Source of the DNA: DASWDH01 sp035318505
GTDB taxonomy: Bacteria > Myxococcota_A > Polyangia > Polyangiales > Polyangiaceae
Assembly (NCBI GenBank): GCA_035318505.1
Contig: DATHEQ010000472.1
Span: forward strand, 1 to 44,873
DNA: 44,873 bases
Reading direction: 5' to 3'
Below are positions 41,692 through 44,873 of the stretch, one piece after another (the stretch's first letter is position 1; every line of letters begins with the position of its first letter). Under the pieces are notes generated by a model. The model searched no databases, had not been told where the DNA came from, and worked only from the letters and a program-made list of their open reading frames with translations. The translations under genes and the position numbers were made by a program.

Positions 41692-42307
41692 GGCCCGCGA
41701 CTGCGGCGAAGTTCTTGAGCACCGCCATCCCGAACTTGTGACTCTTCTCGGGATGAAACTGCGCTCCATAGATGTGGCCGGCGTGAATTGCGGCGGTAAA
41801 CCGAGACCCATACGTGCTCCAGGCTGCAACCGAGCCGGGATCGTCACAGACGACGTGATAGGAATGCACGAAATAGAAGCGTGCCGGCGTGCTGGGCACT
41901 CCGCGGAACAGACCTTCGTCGACAATGTCGACCTCGTTCCATCCCATGTGAGGAACTGAGAGGCGCTCGGCGGCGGGAAAGGAGAAGCGCTTCACGTCCG
42001 CACCTATCCACCCCAGCCCGGGTTCGTTCCCCTCTTCGCTCCCACGCGCCAGCAACTGGATACCTAGACAGATGCCGAGCACCGGCGTCTTGGCCTCGAC
42101 CACGCGCTCGGTCAGGATCTCGCGAAGCGATCGCTCGCGAAGTCTGCGCATGCCTTCGTCGAAATGTCCCACGCCCGGCAAAATCAATCCGGCCGCGCCG
42201 CGAATCTCCTCCGGCGTCGAGGTCACGACGGCTCTCGCCCCTATTTTCTTCAACATGTTGGCAACGGAACCAAGGTTGCCCAGCCCGTAGTCGATGATCG
42301 CTATCAC
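41681..42307 (-). CDS. hisH: HisH-like glutamine amidotransferase subunit (HisH2/WbuY type)
   Basis: A 208-residue class I glutaminase from GTG 42307, which overlaps the aminotransferase stop (GTGA). It starts IAIIDYGLGNLGSVANMLKK, with ILPGVGHFDEGM, the catalytic Cys in VLGICLGIQLLARGSEEG, PHMGWNEV, FYFVHSYHVV, and the His-Glu pair in GAQFHPEKSHKFGMAVL. It supplies ammonia from glutamine to HisF2. The longer open frame upstream is inside the aminotransferase. The gene order aminotransferase-HisH-HisF with overlaps, without other his genes, argues for polysaccharide use rather than histidine synthesis. Confidence 0.9.
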   Translation of the reverse strand: MIAIIDYGLGNLGSVANMLKKIGARAVVTSTPEEIRGAAGLILPGVGHFDEGMRRLRERSLREILTERVVEAKTPVLGICLGIQLLARGSEEGNEPGLGWIGADVKRFSFPAAERLSVPHMGWNEVDIVDEGLFRGVPSTPARFYFVHSYHVVCDDPGSVAAWSTYGSRFTAAIHAGHIYGAQFHPEKSHKFGMAVLKNFAAVAGHAA

Positions 42308-43461
42308 GACCGTAGACAGAAGCGGGCGACCTCGGACACGACAGCCTCTTGCATCGGCGTGGTGAGCTCCGGATAAATGGGAATGGCCAACGACTCGCGC
42401 GCAGCCAGCTCGGCCTCGGGATAATCGCCTGGCCGGTGGCCCCAAGCGGCGAAGCATTCCTGCAGATGCATGGGCTGTGGATAGTACACCTCCGAGCCGA
42501 TGCCGGCTTCACCGAGATGCTCATGAAGAGCGTCGCGGCGCTGCGAACGAAGTACGAATTGGTTGTAGATGTGTCGCGCACCGGAGATCTCCCGCGGCAA
42601 CACGATGGAAGCAGGAGAGCCGTGCTCGCGCACGGCGCTGGCGCTGCCCATGCCAGCCTCCGCGAAAAGACGCCGATACGTTGCCGCGTTTCGCTGGCGG
42701 GCACGCGTCCAGTCATCGAGGTGGGGCAGTTTCGCTCGCAACACGGCCGCTTGCAGCGCGTCGAGGCGGAAATTGCCACCGACCTCCTTGGCGAAGTATT
42801 TGGGTTGCTGACCTTGATTGCGCAGCAAGCGCACGCGTGTGGCAAGGCGCTCGTCGTTGGTGACGACCATGCCGGCATCCCCGAACGCACCGAGGTTTTT
42901 GGATGGGAAAAAGCTGAGGCACCCTAGCGCGCCGACGGATCCGGCGCGATGACCGTCCCGTTCGGCCCCGATGGCCTGCGCCGCGTCCTCGACGACGGCG
43001 ATCCCATGCTTGTTGGCGACGGCCATGACTGCCTTCATGTCCGCCATTTGCCCGAACAGGTGAACCGGAACGATAGCCTTGGTGCGGGGCGTGATGGCGC
43101 GTTCGAGGCGCGAGGCATTGAGATTGAACGTGTCCGGCTCGATGTCGACGAAGGTAGCCCGCGCTCCGAGGCGAGCGATACTGGTGACCGTGGCGACGAA
43201 CGTTTGCGGGCTCGTGACGACTTCGTCCCCAGCGCTGACGCCGAGGCCCATGAGGGCCACCAGAATGGCGTCAGTGCCCGAAGTCACACCAATCGCATAT
43301 TTGGTTCCGCAGTAGGTAGCGATCTCACGCTCGAGCTGTTCGACCTCGGGGCCGAGGATGAAGTGCTGGCTCTCGAGAACCCGCTCCATGGCAGCCTGCA
43401 CCTCTTGCCGGATGGCCGCATATTGGGCCTTCAGATCGAGCAGCGGAACACGAGTTTTCAT
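42304..43461 (-). CDS. wbpE: DegT/DnrJ/EryC1 sugar aminotransferase (WbpE)
   Basis: A 385-residue PLP enzyme from ATG 43461, which overlaps the acetyltransferase stop (ATGA at 43458). It has KTRVPLLDLKAQYAAIRQEV, YAIGVTSGTDAILVALMGLG, VVTSPQTFVATVTSIARLG, VVEDAAQAIGAERDGHRAGS and CLSFFPSKNLGAFGDAGM with the PLP lysine at about 188, then GGNFRLDALQAAVLRAKLP. VPLLDLKAQY and FFPSKNLGAFGD are typical of WbpE/WlbC, which aminate C3 of a UDP-3-keto-GlcNAc uronate. It is more WbpE-like than the paralogue at 22.9-24.0 kb. Confidence 0.9.
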   Translation of the reverse strand: MKTRVPLLDLKAQYAAIRQEVQAAMERVLESQHFILGPEVEQLEREIATYCGTKYAIGVTSGTDAILVALMGLGVSAGDEVVTSPQTFVATVTSIARLGARATFVDIEPDTFNLNASRLERAITPRTKAIVPVHLFGQMADMKAVMAVANKHGIAVVEDAAQAIGAERDGHRAGSVGALGCLSFFPSKNLGAFGDAGMVVTNDERLATRVRLLRNQGQQPKYFAKEVGGNFRLDALQAAVLRAKLPHLDDWTRARQRNAATYRRLFAEAGMGSASAVREHGSPASIVLPREISGARHIYNQFVLRSQRRDALHEHLGEAGIGSEVYYPQPMHLQECFAAWGHRPGDYPEAELAARESLAIPIYPELTTPMQEAVVSEVARFCLRS

Positions 43462-44081
43462 GCGCGGTTCTCGAGCGGTCGGTCCTCGGGCCAGTCGAGA
43501 CACCGGAGCAGGCAGGGGCTCTCTTCCTTGTAACGCCATGTGCTTTCGGGACAGCGAAGAATTCCCTCCGCGTCGGGAGCACCAAGCGGGTGGCCGTGCC
43601 GGCTGATCCAACCTTTCCTGCGCGCCGGCACACCGATCATGAGTGCGTAGTCGGGCACTTCGCCTCGTGACACGACGGCACCCGCGCCGATGAAGGCATA
43701 CCGTCCAATGGTCGAGCCGCACACGACCGTCGCATTCGCGCCGATCGACGCGCCTCGACGAACGACCGTCCGTTGGTACTCGCCTCGGCGCACGACCTCG
43801 CTCCGCGGGTTGTTCACGTTGGTGAAGACGCAAGACGGACCGCAGAACACGTCGTCTTCAAGCTCGACGCCTTCATACACGGAGACGTTGTTTTGAATCT
43901 TGACGTTGTTGCCGATGCGAACACCACTGGCGATGAACACGTTCTGCCCGAAGTTACAGCCGGAACCAATTCTTGCGCCCGGCATGATATGGCTGAAGTG
44001 CCAGACCTTCGTTTTCTCGCCGATTTCGCTACCGTCGTCGACGATCGCCGTTGGGTGCACAAAATAGGGTGTGCTGCTCAT
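43458..44081 (-). CDS. wbpD: Beta-helix 3-amino-sugar N-acetyltransferase (WbpD)
   Basis: A 207-residue hexapeptide-repeat acetyltransferase: VHPTAIVDDGSEIGEKTKVW, HFSHIMPGARIGSGCNFGQN, NNVKIQNNVSVYEGVELEDD, VFCGPSCVFTNVNNPRSEV and IGANATVVCGSTIGRYAFIG. The CVFTNVNNPRSEV stretch is a WbpD/WlbB hallmark. Acetyl-CoA is the expected donor, making the 3-acetamido sugar. It has overlaps at both ends (ATGA with WbpB at 44078 and ATGA with WbpE). It is clearly homologous to the protein at 24.0-24.6 kb but differs throughout, so the two sets were probably acquired separately rather than by recent duplication. Confidence 0.9.
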   Translation of the reverse strand: MSSTPYFVHPTAIVDDGSEIGEKTKVWHFSHIMPGARIGSGCNFGQNVFIASGVRIGNNVKIQNNVSVYEGVELEDDVFCGPSCVFTNVNNPRSEVVRRGEYQRTVVRRGASIGANATVVCGSTIGRYAFIGAGAVVSRGEVPDYALMIGVPARRKGWISRHGHPLGAPDAEGILRCPESTWRYKEESPCLLRCLDWPEDRPLENRA

Positions 44082-44873
44082 GTTGCCCCCCGCAACTTTC
44101 GAGCTAGGGGATGAGCGGCAGCGTCGATTCTTGCGGTCGGGGCTGTCCGAATGGCGTGCACGAGCTCGATGGAAGGTCGTGCATCGCCGATGCGGAATCC
44201 CTGCCCGGCCAGTGTCTTCTCGTAGACGCGTGTGTGCAGATCGCCGAAGCCCTCGGAGAATTCAATCTCGGAGCCGTCGACGACGATCGAGCGGAACGTG
44301 GTGCGTGCGCCAGGTTGTGCGGCGAACGGCAAATCGGCAGCCTCGATCGAGAGAAACCAGCGCACGTTCGCTCGCTCGAGCTCGAGGGCACCCGCGAAGC
44401 GTCGTGTCTCGCTGACGTGAACACGGGAGTTTCGTACCCCGCCGAAAAGCCAAACCAGGAGGTCGAAAAGGTGGATGCCGATGTTCGTGGGAACTCCGCC
44501 CGACTTCTCGGCCGATGCTTTCCATGAGACGTCGTACCAAGGGCCTCTTGAGGTGACGTAGGTCAGCTCGACGTCATGCGTGCGCTCCTTGTTGCTGAGC
44601 AGCTTCTCGCGCAGCTCGAGGAGCTTCGGGTGCAAGCGAAGCTGGAGCACGGTGAAGATCCTCTGGCCGGTCTCCTCTTCGAGGCTCTCGAGCGCGTCGA
44701 GATTCCAGGGATTGATGACCAGCGGCTTCTCACAGATAACGTCCGCCTTGAGGCGTACGCCGAGACGACAATGTGCGTCGTGCAGGTAGTTGGGGCTGCA
44801 CACGGACAAATAGTGCACCCGATCACCTTCGGGGCCACGCCTCAGCTTCTCGAGGTGTCGATCGAGCCGCTCG
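44078..44873 (-). CDS. wbpB: Gfo/Idh/MocA-family UDP-sugar 3-dehydrogenase (WbpB), 5' partial
   Basis: The frame is open to the right edge, so the N-terminal Rossmann GxGxxG is outside the window. Visible are VHYLSVCSPNYLHDAHCRLG, LKADVICEKPLVINPWNLDA with the EKP signature, FTVLQLRLHPKLLELREKLL, GGVPTNIGIHLFDLLVWLFG and GALELERANVRWFLSIEAAD. NYLHD and QLRLHP are close to WbpB/WlbA, which oxidises UDP-GlcNAc uronate at C3 using 2-oxoglutarate-recycled NAD. It is first visible gene of the WbpB-WbpD-WbpE-HisH-HisF operon. A WbpA-type 6-dehydrogenase could lie just upstream, beyond the edge. Confidence 0.88.
   Translation of the reverse strand, partial: ERLDRHLEKLRRGPEGDRVHYLSVCSPNYLHDAHCRLGVRLKADVICEKPLVINPWNLDALESLEEETGQRIFTVLQLRLHPKLLELREKLLSNKERTHDVELTYVTSRGPWYDVSWKASAEKSGGVPTNIGIHLFDLLVWLFGGVRNSRVHVSETRRFAGALELERANVRWFLSIEAADLPFAAQPGARTTFRSIVVDGSEIEFSEGFGDLHTRVYEKTLAGQGFRIGDARPSIELVHAIRTAPTARIDAAAHPLARKLRGAT

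Noticed and set aside
40933..42307. Histidine biosynthesis hisH/hisF
   Set aside because: No other his gene is near, the HisF lacks the usual catalytic Asp, and the pair is coupled to sugar aminotransferase genes, so a polysaccharide role fits better.
1..44873. CRISPR array, tRNA or rRNA genes
   Set aside because: No regularly spaced repeat array and no tRNA- or rRNA-like sequence was recognised on either strand by eye.

Overview
The window looks like a high-GC chromosomal stretch from a myxobacterium-like organism (Myxococcota, Polyangiales-type). This is inferred from GC-rich codon use, many 4-bp ATGA/GTGA/TTGA gene overlaps, and the style of the IS66/IS21 elements; no rRNA or marker gene is present to prove it. 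Almost every intact gene belongs to synthesis, polymerisation and export of a cell-surface polysaccharide (O-antigen or exopolysaccharide).

Layout. 1-2.3 kb: the end of a WecA/TagO-type initiating transferase fused to a CapD-type domain, then a Wzy-like membrane protein. 2.2-5.1 kb (minus): an AsnB-type amidotransferase and a methyltransferase. 5.4-7.7 kb: a Wzc-type chain-length regulator and tyrosine autokinase. 7.7-10.6 kb (minus): a GT39-like membrane glycosyltransferase, a GT4 and a 57-residue membrane protein, translationally coupled. 10.9-15.5 kb (plus): a GT, a WbpG-type amidotransferase, a UDP-HexNAc 2-epimerase (WecB/WbpI family) and a second GT. 15.5-20.9 kb: a graveyard of mobile DNA (an IS66 element with both ends, a second IS66 lineage that it cuts, and a remnant of a tandem tyrosine-recombinase element). 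20.9-28.5 kb: an NDP-sugar cassette (epimerase, Gfo/Idh dehydrogenase, DegT aminotransferase, acetyltransferase), an SDR, a GT and the Wzx flippase. 28.5-30.9 kb: remnants of IS91-like, IS3-like, IS66 and IS21 elements. 30.9-35 kb (minus): UDP-xylose-synthase-like SDR, GT39-like protein, GT2 and methyltransferase. 35.3-37.5 kb (minus): a frameshifted dead copy of a WbpG-GT gene pair. 37.6-40.9 kb: a GT4 and a membrane sulfatase-superfamily enzyme, convergent. 40.9-44.9 kb (minus): WbpB, WbpD, WbpE, HisH2 and HisF2, with WbpB running off the right edge.

How it fits together. WbpB/WbpE/WbpD, a WbpI-type epimerase and WbpG/HisH2/HisF2 together are the known Pseudomonas aeruginosa O5-type route to UDP-2,3-diacetamido-mannuronate and its acetamidino derivative. 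Here the route is split between 12-14 kb and 41-45 kb, and only the UDP-GlcNAc 6-dehydrogenase (WbpA) is not seen. The products would be assembled on a polyprenyl carrier by the GTs, flipped by Wzx, polymerised by the Wzy-like protein and length-controlled by Wzc. No tRNA, rRNA or CRISPR array was found.

Most interesting: the split acetamidino-sugar pathway with duplicated WbpB/D/E sets, the dead duplicate amidotransferase-GT cassette, the nested mobile remnants with a 131-bp inverted repeat bracketing the sugar cassette, a recombinase element with a motif array, and several short coupled ORFs.
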